Of a stretch of 12,112 nucleotides of DNA, positions 1 to 7,530 are shown in pieces (within the stretch, counting starts at the first letter, position 1; each line of letters begins with the position of its first letter). A program made the position numbers and the translations under genes. Source of the stretch: Pseudonocardiales bacterium (GTDB lineage Bacteria; Actinomycetota; Actinomycetes; Mycobacteriales; Pseudonocardiaceae); contig JAODNG010000583.1 in NCBI GenBank assembly GCA_025465385.1, positions 1 to 12,112 on the forward strand, given 5' to 3'. The notes below the pieces were generated by a model. The model ran no database searches and was not told the DNA's origin. It was given only the letters and a program-made list of their open reading frames with translations.

Positions 1-271
1 TCTTAAAAATCCCCAATTGAGTGGAAAGCTGGGGATCCTGCGCGAGAGGGTCGCCGCCCTGCTGGTCCTGGCTCGGGGAGTAGAGGATCTCCGCGCGGGC
101 TCCGTACGTTTTCGGCCAGATCAGCGCGGCACCTAAGCCGCTACCAGCGCTTAGCAGGGTGATCGCCAAGGCTAGCAATGCCAGGTATGCCGTCGTCCGA
201 CCGCGGCCGCGGCTGGGGCCTTGGATGGCGCGTCCGATCCGACTCGCCCCCACGTAAGTTCTCGGCACCAT
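1..271 (-). CDS. Wzz-like chain-length determinant/polysaccharide co-polymerase, N-terminal part (cut by window edge)
   Basis: The minus strand is open from the left edge to an in-frame stop near 361. Reading from ATG at 271 gives a basic N-terminus, then one hydrophobic helix (about residues 30-53, core AYLALLALAITLLSAG), then WPKTYGARAEILYSPSQDQ and a segment ending DPQLSTQLGIFK at the edge. A short cytoplasmic start, one membrane helix and a Y-x-A-R-A-E strand is the usual opening of Wzz/VPS-type proteins that set polysaccharide chain length. Start choice is uncertain: GTG at 280, GTG at 268 and GTG at 253 are in frame. ATG 271 is preferred because a G-rich stretch lies about ten bases upstream. 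It follows the two glycosyltransferase genes on the same strand after a 206-base gap. About 90 residues are visible; the second membrane helix and any kinase domain would lie outside the window. Confidence 0.6.
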   Translation of the reverse strand, partial: MVPRTYVGASRIGRAIQGPSRGRGRTTAYLALLALAITLLSAGSGLGAALIWPKTYGARAEILYSPSQDQQGGDPLAQDPQLSTQLGIFK

Positions 272-332
272 CACCAGCCACACCCCCCAGTAGTCGAACT
301 GTTGCGGACCCCGCTTTGAGGTATAGCCGGGT

Positions 333-382
333 AACGTGTGAGCAACCTGTTCACAACCTCACAGTTAGCTGAGAACGTGTGA
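333..382. promoter_or_regulatory. Possible operator region upstream of the Wzz-like gene
   Basis: Two exact copies of AACGTGTGA occur at 333-341 and 374-382, 41 bases apart (close to four helical turns). The left copy also forms an inverted pair TGTGA (337-341) / TCACA (351-355) with a nine-base spacer. The sites lie about 60-110 bases upstream of the Wzz-like start, where a regulator could bind. The nine-base spacer does not fit the six-base spacer of CRP/Rv3676-type sites, so no regulator is named. Confidence 0.25.
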
Positions 383-387
383 TCGCT

Positions 388-405
388 GGCTAGGCGGGCC
401 TGGCC
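388..405 (-). terminator. Possible hairpin terminator after the GT39 gene
   Basis: A seven-base stem with one mismatch (388-394 against 399-405) closes a four-base loop, about 70 bases after the glycosyltransferase stop at 478 on the minus strand. It is GC-rich and has no T tract after it, so it would be an actinobacterial-style terminator at best. Confidence 0.3.
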
Positions 406-477
406 GCAAAGATTTTCGAAAGGAGACAGGCACGGTCGTTTCTGTAGTAACGCGGACTTCGCCGTTTGTTCGGTTGG

Positions 478-2507
478 TCAGAGCTTGGGTTGGGATAGGT
501 TGTAGATGGTCTGCCCGTCGATGGTGATAGGGGTGAAGTTCTCCTTGACCCACTGACTGATCTGGGTGCTCGTTCCTTTGACGAATTCGCCTGGTCTTCC
601 ACGATCCAGGTCACCGCCGTCGCCACCAGGTAAGCCGCCTCCGAATCGTCCGTCGAATATCGGACCTGCGACGAAGTATCGGATCTGCCCGCTGGCAAGG
701 TAGGCCTTGAACTGATCGAGGGTCGGGTAGGGGTCGGAGCCCATGAATCCGCCGATGCCGAGCACGCCGGTGCCGCTGGCGAGTTCGAGCGACGCTGCGC
801 TGGAGCCGCTGATCGTCGCGGCTGACCACTTCGTGGGCGCCGACTTCAATAGGGCGACGAGGCCGCTGTTGGCTGAGGCGACGTCCATGGGGCTCCCACC
901 GCCACGCCGGGTCTTGTTCATCCCTGGGAATCCGGCGGGCAAGCCGCCCAGCCTGGATGAATCGCTTTGCGTAATTGGGGGTCCCGCGGTAACGATCGGT
1001 CCCGATCGCGGGGTGAGTACGGTCTCGACCGCGTAGGCCGCGGGCGCGATCAGACCCGCTGTCACGGCAGCGATGGTGGCGACCATGAGCCAGCGGCGCC
1101 CGCTTAGCGGCACGAGGAACGCGACCGCGGCGACTACCCCTATGACCAGGACGACCCAGCGCAGCCAGGGAGGAACTCCGGCGACCAACCGAGCATCGTC
1201 TGCGCCCAGACCGCGGTACCGGCGGTCGTGACAGCGAGGACGACCCGGCCGAGCCAAGTGTGGCGCTGTTGCCAGACCGCGCGGCCGCCGATAGCGACTA
1301 CTGCCGCGATTCCGGGGGCTAGGGCGACGGTGTAGTACTGGTGAATGATCCCGTTCATGTAGCTGAATACCAGCGCGGTGACGAGTACCCAGCCGCCCCA
1401 CAGCAGCAGACCGGCCCGTACCAGGTCGGTGCGCGGCGCGCGGCGGGTCAGCCACAATCCGACGACCAGCAGTAGCAAAGCTGCCGGTAACAGCCAGCCG
1501 GCCTGAGTGGCGAAGCTGCCGGTGAACAGCCGGCTCAGTCCCGCGTCGCCACCGAACAGGCCGCCTGCACCACCCGTCATACCCCGGGGCATGTCCGCGT
1601 GAGCGGGGGAGGGCAAGAACCCGCCGCCGGGATGGCCCTGACCAAAGATCCGGCCCAAGCCGTTGTAACCGAACGCCAGCTCCAGCGGGCTGTTATTGGT
1701 CGATCCGCCGATATAGGGCCGTGACGACACCGGCCACAGCGCCACCGCCAAAAGCCACCAACCCGCGCCGACGATGATCGTGAACCCGGCTGCGAGCACC
1801 TGCCTGATCCGCATGCCCAGCGACGCCGGTGCCGCCCACAGGTACGCCAGCGCCAGTCCCGGAACGACGAGGAATACCTGGAGCATCTTCGTCAGGAAGC
1901 CGAAGCCGATCAACAGGCCGGCAAGTAGCAGCCAGCGGGTGCCCGCCTTCTCGATCGCCCTCAGCGTGCAGTACGCGGCGGCCACCATGAACAGGACCAA
2001 AAGCGCGTCGGGATTGTTGAACCGGAACATCAGCGCCGCCACCGGAGTCAGCGCAAACACCGTCGCGGCGAGCAGACCGGCGCCGGGACCCGAGACACGC
2101 CGGACCGTCGCCCACAGTAGCGCGACAGCCCCGACTCCCATCAGCGCCTGCGGCACCAGCATGCTCCACGAGTTGAAGCCGAAGATTCGCCCGGACAGTG
2201 CCATCACCCACAGCGAAGCGGGCGGCTTGTCCACGGTGATCGCGTTGCCGGAGTCCAGTGAGCCGAAGAGGAACGCGGTCCAGTTCTTGGTGCCAGCCTG
2301 CACGGCCGCGGCGTAGAACGTGTTGGCCCAGCCGTTGCCGGCGAGCTGCCACAGGTACAGCACACCGGTGCCGACGAGCAGGACGGCCAGGCAGGGAAGC
2401 TCCCAGTGGGGTCGGCGGTGGGCTGGCTGCGGCGTCGCGGTAGGCGCGCCTGCCAGACCGGAGCCGCCGGGCGGGTGCTGGCCGGTGCGGCTGGATGCGG
2501 TGGTCAC
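478..2507 (-). pseudogene. GT39/ArnT-like membrane glycosyltransferase with YkcA/B-type C-terminal domain, frameshifted
   Basis: This is a polytopic GT-C enzyme that would move a sugar from a polyprenyl-phosphate donor to an acceptor outside the membrane. The first frame (2507 to about 1170) shows a first membrane helix, then the loop with AGTKNWTAFLFGSLDSG and ITVDKPPASLW typical of this actinobacterial group, about a dozen helices, and a Gly-rich outer loop. At 1165-1173 the frame must step back one base. The first frame gives EFLPGCAGSSWS and stops at 1140; the other frame continues PWLRWVVLVIGVVAAV, one more helix, and a soluble C-terminal domain (LLKSAPTKWSAATISGS to the end) matching YkcA/B C-terminal domains. 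Repaired length is about 676 residues, normal for the family. GTG at 2507 is chosen over the in-frame ATG at 2549 because GGGAGGA lies eight bases before it. The GT2-GtrA stop is 47 bases upstream. It may be a true pseudogene or an assembly error. Confidence 0.82.
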
Positions 2508-2554
2508 GGGGATGTCCTCCCAGCTGTCGGGCAAATACGACGGGGGCACGCGGG

Positions 2555-3825
2555 TCAGGCTGCGGTCTGGGTGGATGGCGCACGGGTCGGGGCGGTGGGT
2601 CTCGTAGTTGCGCGGAACACCCAGTACCGGAACAACACGAACCGCAAGCCGGTCGCGACGGCGTTGGCGAGTATGAGCACGGTCACCTCGACCATCGGTC
2701 CCGCTCCTGGCGCCACCATGTCGAGCAGTCCCAGCGCGCCCGAGGTCAGGCCCAGTCCAAGCGCAAACACAACCAGGCCCTGGGACTGGTGACGGGCGGC
2801 ACGGTCACGGCCGCGGACCCCGAAGGTGATCCGCCGGTTCGCGGTGGTGTTGACCACCCCACAGATCAACAGCGCAAGCAGGTTCGCCCAGGGCGCAGCC
2901 ATCGAGCCGCGCAACGCGAGGTACAGCACAAGATAGGCCACAGTGCTGACGAACCCGATCACCGCGAACCGGGCCAGCTGGTTGGTCATCGCAGCCGGCG
3001 GACCTGCTACGGGCGTCTGCAACCGCCGGTGGCCGAGCTGGCTCCCTAGCTCACAGATCGGCAACGCACCGACCGCCAACGCCCGGCCGACCCGCCACAC
3101 ACCCTTCAGATCCGCCACCGCGGTGGCCACCAAATCGACGCGCGAATCGGGATCGTCGACCCAGTCCACCGGTACTTCGTGGATGCGCAACCCGGCCCGC
3201 TCGGCCAGCACCAGCAGCTCGGTGTCGAAGAACCAGCCCAGGTCCTCCACCAGTGGCAGCAACCGATGCGCTACATCAGCCCGGATCGCCTTGAAACCGC
3301 ACTGTGCATCGGAAAATCCGGCGGCCAACGTGCCACGCAGAATGAGGTTGTAGCAGCGCGAGATCAACTCTCGTTTGACCCCGCGTACCACCCGCGAGCC
3401 GCGGCCCAAGCGGGTCCCGATCGCCAGGTCCGAATGCCCCGATATCAGCGGCGCGACGAGGGGCAACACCGCGTTAAGATCGGTGGAGAGGTCCACATCG
3501 CAATAGGCAAGGACCTGAGCATCCGACGCCGACCACACTGTCTTCAGCGCCCGACCGCGGCCCTTGACCTCCAGCCGCACGACCGAGACCTCTGGAAGCT
3601 CAGCGGTCAGACGAGACGCAATTACCAGTGTGTCATCGACACTGGCATTGTCGGCGATTTAATACGGAAACGGTACGGGAATGTTCTCAGCATGTGCTCA
3701 CGCAGCGTCCGTATACACGGTTCGAGGTCTCGCTCCTCGTTGTAGACCGGGACGACTATGTCTAGGACGGTGCGACCACTCCCGGTTGCCGGCAGACTGA
3801 TCGGCTCATCGATGTCGACGCTCAT
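2555..3825 (-). pseudogene. GT2 family glycosyltransferase fused to GtrA-like membrane domain, frameshifted
   Basis: The predicted role is cytoplasmic synthesis of a polyprenyl-phosphate sugar (dolichol-phosphate-mannose-synthase-like GT2 domain) and, via GtrA, help in moving it across the membrane. The start at 3825 gives MSVDIDEP, then DIVVPVYNEE, the GT2 nucleotide-binding strand. At 3657-3663 the frame runs into a stop (3622). Stepping back one base restores IADNASVDDTLVIASRL, then KGRGRALKTVW, the DxD-type motif CDVDLSTD, CGFKAIRAD and WFFDTELLVLAERAGL. The C-terminal 130 residues carry four membrane helices in GtrA style, with LARFAVIGFVSTVAYLVLYL first and RFVLFRYWVFR last. Repaired length is about 423 residues, as expected for this two-domain type. 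It heads a probable operon with the GT39 gene. No strong Shine-Dalgarno is visible at the start. The single missing base may be a sequencing error or a real loss. Confidence 0.83.
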
Positions 3826-3835
3826 GTTTCATGAG
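3821..3835. repeat. Perfect inverted repeat over the GT2 start codon
   Basis: CTCATG, three T, CATGAG forms a perfect six-base inverted repeat. On the minus strand its second arm contains the ATG of the GT2-GtrA gene; its first arm contains another ATG that opens an overlapping eight-codon frame ending at TGA. It could be an operator or a start-site hairpin, or chance. Confidence 0.3.
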
Positions 3836-3984
3836 GATTAGCCACCGCACTGTCCTCGCCCTGTGCCATTGCTGTACGTCAGCTGTGAGGCCACTGCGAT
3901 GCCAGTAGTTGTGCTCGGTCGACGCAGTCGCCCGAGTCGCCGAGCTTTGACGGCCTTGCGATCATCGCGTTACCCGTGAGAGGG

Positions 3985-5910
3985 CTATGCCGGGACTGGT
4001 GAGACTTCAGGGGCGCGGTGTCGACCGGGGCTGGTTGGAGCTCGGTAATGGTGGGTCGGGTCGGTGCTGGGGGGTTCGGTTTGGCGGGCGTAGTCGCGGT
4101 TGAGTTGGGTTCGGTAGAGGTGGGCGTAGCCGCCGTTGCGGGTGAGTAATTGGTGGTGAGTGCCGGTTTCGGTGATGCGGCCGTGCTGTAGGTAGATGAT
4201 CTGGTCGACGTCGGTGACGGTGGTCAGGTTGTGGGAGATGATGAAGGTGGCGCGTCCGGTCATGAGTCGGCGTAGCGGGGTGAGGATGTGTTCGCTGGCT
4301 TGGGCGTCGAGGCCGGTGGTGGGTTCGTCGAGGATCAGGAGGGGGGCGTTGCGGATCATGGCGCGGGCGATCGCGATGCGTTGGCGTTGCCCCCCGGAGA
4401 GCAGCCGGCCGCGTTGTCCGACCCGGGTGTGGTAGCCCTGGGGTAGGGCGGTGATGAATTCGTGGGCGTCGGCGGCCATCGCGGCGGCCTCTAGCTCGGT
4501 TCGGGTGGCGTTGGGGCGGCCGGTGAGAATGTTCTCGGCGATGGTGCCATCGAGTACCAGGGTCTCTTGGAGGACGACGGCCATGGTGGCGCGCAGCTGG
4601 TCTGGATCGAGGTCGCGTACATCGATGCCGTCTAGGCGAATGGTTCCGCTACTGGGGTCGTGCAGCCGAAGGAGAAGTTTGGTCAGGGTGGTTTTACCCG
4701 AGCCGCTGGTGCCGACCAGCGCGAGGTTGCCCCCCGGTGGCAGGGTGAAGCTGATCTCGCTCAGGGTGTCGGTGGCGGCGCCGGGGTAGCGGAAGCTGAC
4801 CCGGTCGACTGAGATCTCGCCATGGGGATGGCGTAGCCGGACGGGGTGGGCGGGGGCGTGGATGGTGGGTTGTTGGTCGAGTAGGTCGATGATGCGTTCG
4901 GCGCTGGCTGCGGCGGTGTAGGCGGTGGTGGACAGTTGCCCGAGGCCGCGTAGGGGGCTGGTGAGTTGGGAGAGATAGACCAGGAACACCAGCAGCCCGC
5001 CCAGGGTGATGCGGTTGCTGGTCAGCTCCCACACTCCCAGGCCGATGATGGCCATGACTCCGGCGACCTCGAGGAGGTTGCTCAGGGGTGCGAACGCCGC
5101 GCGGAGTCGGGTGGCGGCGAGTTCGGCAGTGACGCTGCTCCGGCTTGCTTGGGTGAATCGGGTGATCTCGGCCTGGTGGCGGCCGTAGACCTGGATCAGG
5201 GTGGTGTTGCCCAGGCTCTCCTCGGCGAGGGTGCTGATTTCACCGCTGCGTCGGCGTACCTCGCGGGACGCGGTCTTGATCCGCTGGGAGAAGAAGCGGG
5301 CGGCCAGCCAGAACACCGGCACCGTGACCACCGAAACCAGTGCCAACTGCCAGCTCAGATAGAACAACACCCCAGCGAACAAACCGATCTTGATGACCTG
5401 CGCGGCGGTGTCAGTGACCCCGGAGAGGACCAGGTTCTCGATCGCGCTCACGTCCCCGGTGAGTCGGCTGAGGGTGTCGCCCAGTGGGCGTCGGTCGAAA
5501 AAGTTTACCGACAAGGTTTGCAGGTGGGTGAACACTCGGGTCCGTAGCTGGTGCAGGAAGTTCTCTCCGATCCATGCGGTGAGGTAGTCGTCGGCGAATT
5601 CCACGACCCCGATGACCACGCTGATCGCCACATACGCGATAGCGATCGGGGGGAACGCCGAGAAATTGCGGACCGTGAGCACGTCATCGATCAGTAGTTT
5701 GAACAGCCAGATCGTGGCCGTGTCCAGCAGTGGTGCCACCACGACCAGGACCAGGCTCAGTGCCAACCAGGCCCGAAAGGGACGGGCGTCAGGCCAGAAC
5801 CGGGTGAAGACCTCCCGCACCCGCAACGCCGGGGCGGGCTGTCCCAATTCGTTAGGCTCGACTGGCGCCGGCCGGATCAGCCACTCCATCAGCTCCCGCG
5901 GCGACCGCAT
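3985..5910 (-). CDS. ABC exporter half-transporter (permease fused to ATPase)
   Basis: This is a type IV (MsbA-like) half-transporter expected to work as a dimer in the cytoplasmic membrane and export a lipid, drug or peptide; the substrate cannot be told from the sequence. Numbered from GTG 6006 (673 residues): membrane domain about 77-370 with six helices, then a complete ATPase with Walker A GTSGSGKTT (432-440), Q-loop Q480, signature LSGGQ (536-540), Walker B LLILDE with D560 and E561, and H-loop H592. The tail after 640 is Pro/His/Arg-rich. All catalytic motifs are intact. ATG 5910 is preferred as start because GAGGGG lies eight bases before it, giving 641 residues; GTG 6006 and ATG 5928 are also in frame. 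A strong hairpin and a 29-codon ORF lie just upstream. The lipase gene ends about 210 bases beyond that ORF on the same strand. Confidence 0.92.
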   Translation of the reverse strand: MRSPRELMEWLIRPAPVEPNELGQPAPALRVREVFTRFWPDARPFRAWLALSLVLVVVAPLLDTATIWLFKLLIDDVLTVRNFSAFPPIAIAYVAISVVIGVVEFADDYLTAWIGENFLHQLRTRVFTHLQTLSVNFFDRRPLGDTLSRLTGDVSAIENLVLSGVTDTAAQVIKIGLFAGVLFYLSWQLALVSVVTVPVFWLAARFFSQRIKTASREVRRRSGEISTLAEESLGNTTLIQVYGRHQAEITRFTQASRSSVTAELAATRLRAAFAPLSNLLEVAGVMAIIGLGVWELTSNRITLGGLLVFLVYLSQLTSPLRGLGQLSTTAYTAAASAERIIDLLDQQPTIHAPAHPVRLRHPHGEISVDRVSFRYPGAATDTLSEISFTLPPGGNLALVGTSGSGKTTLTKLLLRLHDPSSGTIRLDGIDVRDLDPDQLRATMAVVLQETLVLDGTIAENILTGRPNATRTELEAAAMAADAHEFITALPQGYHTRVGQRGRLLSGGQRQRIAIARAMIRNAPLLILDEPTTGLDAQASEHILTPLRRLMTGRATFIISHNLTTVTDVDQIIYLQHGRITETGTHHQLLTRNGGYAHLYRTQLNRDYARQTEPPSTDPTHHYRAPTSPGRHRAPEVSPVPA

Positions 5911-5933
5911 CCCCCGTTCCCCTCTCATCCACT

Positions 5934-5978
5934 GGCGGGGCCCCCCTTCCGTGTTTGCACGCGATGGGGAGCCCCGCC
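5934..5978 (-). promoter_or_regulatory. Strong GC-rich hairpin between small ORF and ABC exporter (attenuator candidate)
   Basis: On the minus strand 5971-5978 (GGCGGGGC) pairs perfectly with 5934-5941 (GCCCCGCC). The stem continues with one G-U pair and four more G-C pairs (5966-5970 against 5942-5946), 13 pairs in all. Its loop holds a second small hairpin (5950-5961, CGTG/CACG). It begins 14 bases after the small ORF stop and ends some 23 bases before the preferred exporter start. No T tract follows. It could stop transcription, hide the exporter ribosome site or stabilise the message. Confidence 0.55.
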
Positions 5979-5992
5979 TCAGTGACTGACTA

Positions 5993-6082
5993 TTACCTGC
6001 GGCCACATTTACGCCGATCGTCGGCGTCGTTCTTGCGCCGGTCGTCGTTCTTGCGATTCCGGTCCCAGGGTCGTGTGCTCAT
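5993..6082 (-). CDS. 29-residue Arg/Asp-rich small protein or leader peptide
   Basis: ATG at 6082 is preceded by GGAGAAAGGA with the AAAGGA core about seven bases away, one of the best ribosome sites in the window. The product starts MSTRPWDRNRKND and ends KCGRR: nine Arg, four Lys and six Asp in 29 residues, with no membrane segment. It is built on a six-residue repeat (RKNDDR, RKNDAD, then a degenerate copy). It lies between the lipase and the ABC exporter on the same strand and is followed by a strong hairpin. This position suggests a leader ORF controlling the exporter, or a tiny protein co-made with it. I do not recognise a family. A longer frame reaching 6253 exists, but its extra part looks random and has no better start. 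Confidence 0.5.
   Translation of the reverse strand: MSTRPWDRNRKNDDRRKNDADDRRKCGRR
6025..6055 (-). repeat. 18-base direct repeat inside the small ORF
   Basis: CGTCGTTCTTGCG (plus-strand reading) occurs exactly at 6025-6037 and 6043-6055, a period of 18 bases or six codons, so the repeat stays in frame. Confidence 0.7.
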
Positions 6083-6093
6083 TTCTGTTCCTT

Positions 6094-6107
6094 TCTCCTG
6101 GAGGAGA
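6094..6107. promoter_or_regulatory. Palindrome just upstream of the small-ORF ribosome site
   Basis: TCTCCT, GG, AGGAGA is a perfect six-base inverted repeat. In the minus-strand message its pyrimidine arm can pair with the adjacent purine-rich ribosome site, so it could hide it; it could also be a protein operator. The two-base centre is too tight for a hairpin with a fully paired stem. Confidence 0.3.
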
Positions 6108-6172
6108 CGCCGGATGCGTTTTCCTCGCCGATTGCTACGGTACCCGCCGATCGCCCGAGTCACCGGCATTCC

Positions 6173-6261
6173 TAGCGAACCGACAGCTTGCAACTCGTAT
6201 TCACAGCGAACCGACAGCTCGTCTCCAGTATTCGCAGCGAACCTCCGGCTCATTACGAGAG
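6173..6261. repeat. 31-base imperfect tandem repeat (about 2.7 copies)
   Basis: Copies start at 6173, 6204 and 6235. The first two share AGCGAACCGACAGCT exactly and end in GTATTC plus one base; the third keeps CAGCGAACC and GGCTC with changes between. The array sits in the gap between the lipase stop (6295) and the small ORF start (6082), about 90 bases upstream of that start in the direction of transcription. It may be a binding-site array or a minisatellite. Confidence 0.6.
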
Positions 6262-6294
6262 AACGGAGAATGGGGCTTCACCACTTCTGAGGCT

Positions 6295-7329
6295 TTAAAT
6301 GCAACCTTCGGACCGTGCGTAGCAGCGCAGCGGGGGCTCGCGATGGACGGTGGGGTAGGCGATTCCGGAGGAGTAGGCATAGAGGATGGCGGAGATGGTG
6401 GCGACGTGGATGGCGAAGGAGTCAAGGGTCACGCCGGGCAGGAACAACTGGTCGCAGACGCTAGGGTCGATTCGAGAGGGGTCGGCGGGCCCAGGATGGG
6501 CGAAGGCGTCGATAACGACGGCGTACGCGACTGCATCCGCGAGGGCCTGAACGTGGCTGACGACCCGGACGGGGCAGATGCTCTGGATTGGCACGTTGGT
6601 GGCGCCGTCGCCCTGTTTGGACACCGACTGTGGCAGCTGCGGCACGGCGCCGCCGTCGTCAGTAAGACTGTAAATGCTGGTGTAGCTCACATCGCCCGGG
6701 GTCTCGTCGTCGGCGTTGAGGGCCCTGAGGAAGCTCGAGCCGATGGAAAGCTGCCACGCCACCGGGACACACGAACCCGTGGCGCAGAAGATGTTGGTGA
6801 CGGCCGTGCCGTGGTAGGCGGCTTCCAGTCCGACCATGTCGTCGACCGAGTTGCGGACGTCGGGCCAAAACTTGATCGCCCATCGGGCCACCACCGGGCC
6901 CTCCGAGTGCCCCAAGATGTCGACCTTGGAGTGGTAGTTCTCGCGCATCTGGCGCACGGCGTAGACGACGTATTCGGCCGAGACCTGGATGTCAGTCAGC
7001 GCCCGGTCTGGCAGATCCACGGTGCACACGTCGATGCCGGCGTTGTTAAGCGCGGGCACGTAGTTCCAGTGCCAGCTCTCCGACCCGGTCAAGGTTCCAC
7101 CGTGCACCAGCAGCGCGGGCTCCCCGCCGGAGGAATGGGGCGCGTCGTGGCAGCGCAACGCGGCTGCCAGCTTGTCAACGGCGGTCTGCAAGACGGGCCC
7201 GCTCTGGTTGGTGTTACTCGGTGCCAGACCGTCGGCCCCCAGCCCGACTGCGTCAGCGCTGGCCTGATTGGCGAGCGCTGCGGCCGGCAGCGCAACCAGC
7301 GCGAGGGCACACAGCGAACGTCGAATCAT
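6295..7329 (-). CDS. Secreted CALB-like lipase/esterase (alpha/beta hydrolase)
   Basis: The product is predicted to hydrolyse ester bonds of lipids outside the cytoplasm. It has 344 residues and starts with a signal peptide (MIRRSLCALALVALPAAALA, likely cut after about residue 25). The order of elements follows Candida antarctica lipase B: LLVHGGTLTG (73-82, oxyanion loop), nucleophile elbow GHSEG with Ser142, FWPDVRNSVD, then SLTDD with Asp224 and VVSH with His259 as the probable triad. Cysteines 60 and 102 have the same 42-residue spacing as the first CALB disulfide; 252/292 and 336/343 match the other two. C181 and C187 are extra. Residue 143 is Glu where CALB has Gln106, an oxyanion residue. 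ATG 7329 has GAAGG about eight bases upstream. It is divergent from the kinase gene, with a 201-base shared promoter region. Substrate is not predictable. Confidence 0.88.
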   Translation of the reverse strand: MIRRSLCALALVALPAAALANQASADAVGLGADGLAPSNTNQSGPVLQTAVDKLAAALRCHDAPHSSGGEPALLVHGGTLTGSESWHWNYVPALNNAGIDVCTVDLPDRALTDIQVSAEYVVYAVRQMRENYHSKVDILGHSEGPVVARWAIKFWPDVRNSVDDMVGLEAAYHGTAVTNIFCATGSCVPVAWQLSIGSSFLRALNADDETPGDVSYTSIYSLTDDGGAVPQLPQSVSKQGDGATNVPIQSICPVRVVSHVQALADAVAYAVVIDAFAHPGPADPSRIDPSVCDQLFLPGVTLDSFAIHVATISAILYAYSSGIAYPTVHREPPLRCYARSEGCI

Positions 7330-7530
7330 CTGTGGACCTTCGAGGTAAGGCGCAGAGGACTCCTCACCGAGGCCTCGCTGTCACCCCCAAACGAGTCAAT
7401 AGCATCGTCGTGACGGGGCTGCCCGCTGACCAGCAGTGTCGGTAGCCCGTGCACATGGCGACTATCGTCACCGGACCGGTCAAGCCCGACTGGTCGCCAC
7501 GTTGCTCGATCCTCCACGGCTAGGCGCCCG

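Noticed and set aside
337..355. CRP-family binding site
   Set aside because: The half-sites TGTGA and TCACA are present, but the spacer is nine bases rather than six.
1165..1173. Programmed -1 frameshifting in the GT39 gene
   Set aside because: No canonical X XXY YYZ slippery heptamer or downstream pseudoknot is evident, and such recoding is not known for this family; a lost base is simpler.
1693..2583. 296-residue minus-strand frame overlapping the GT39 gene
   Set aside because: It is Arg/Ala/Gly-rich and low in hydrophobic structure, a typical shifted-frame shadow of the real GT39 frame.
5993..6082. Cysteine-sensing leader peptide as known in mycobacteria
   Set aside because: Those leaders have runs of Cys codons; here there is a single Cys, while Arg codons dominate.
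6073..7413. 446-residue plus-strand open frame
   Set aside because: It is antisense to the lipase, which has a signal peptide, a triad and matched cysteines. Long antisense frames are common in GC-rich DNA.
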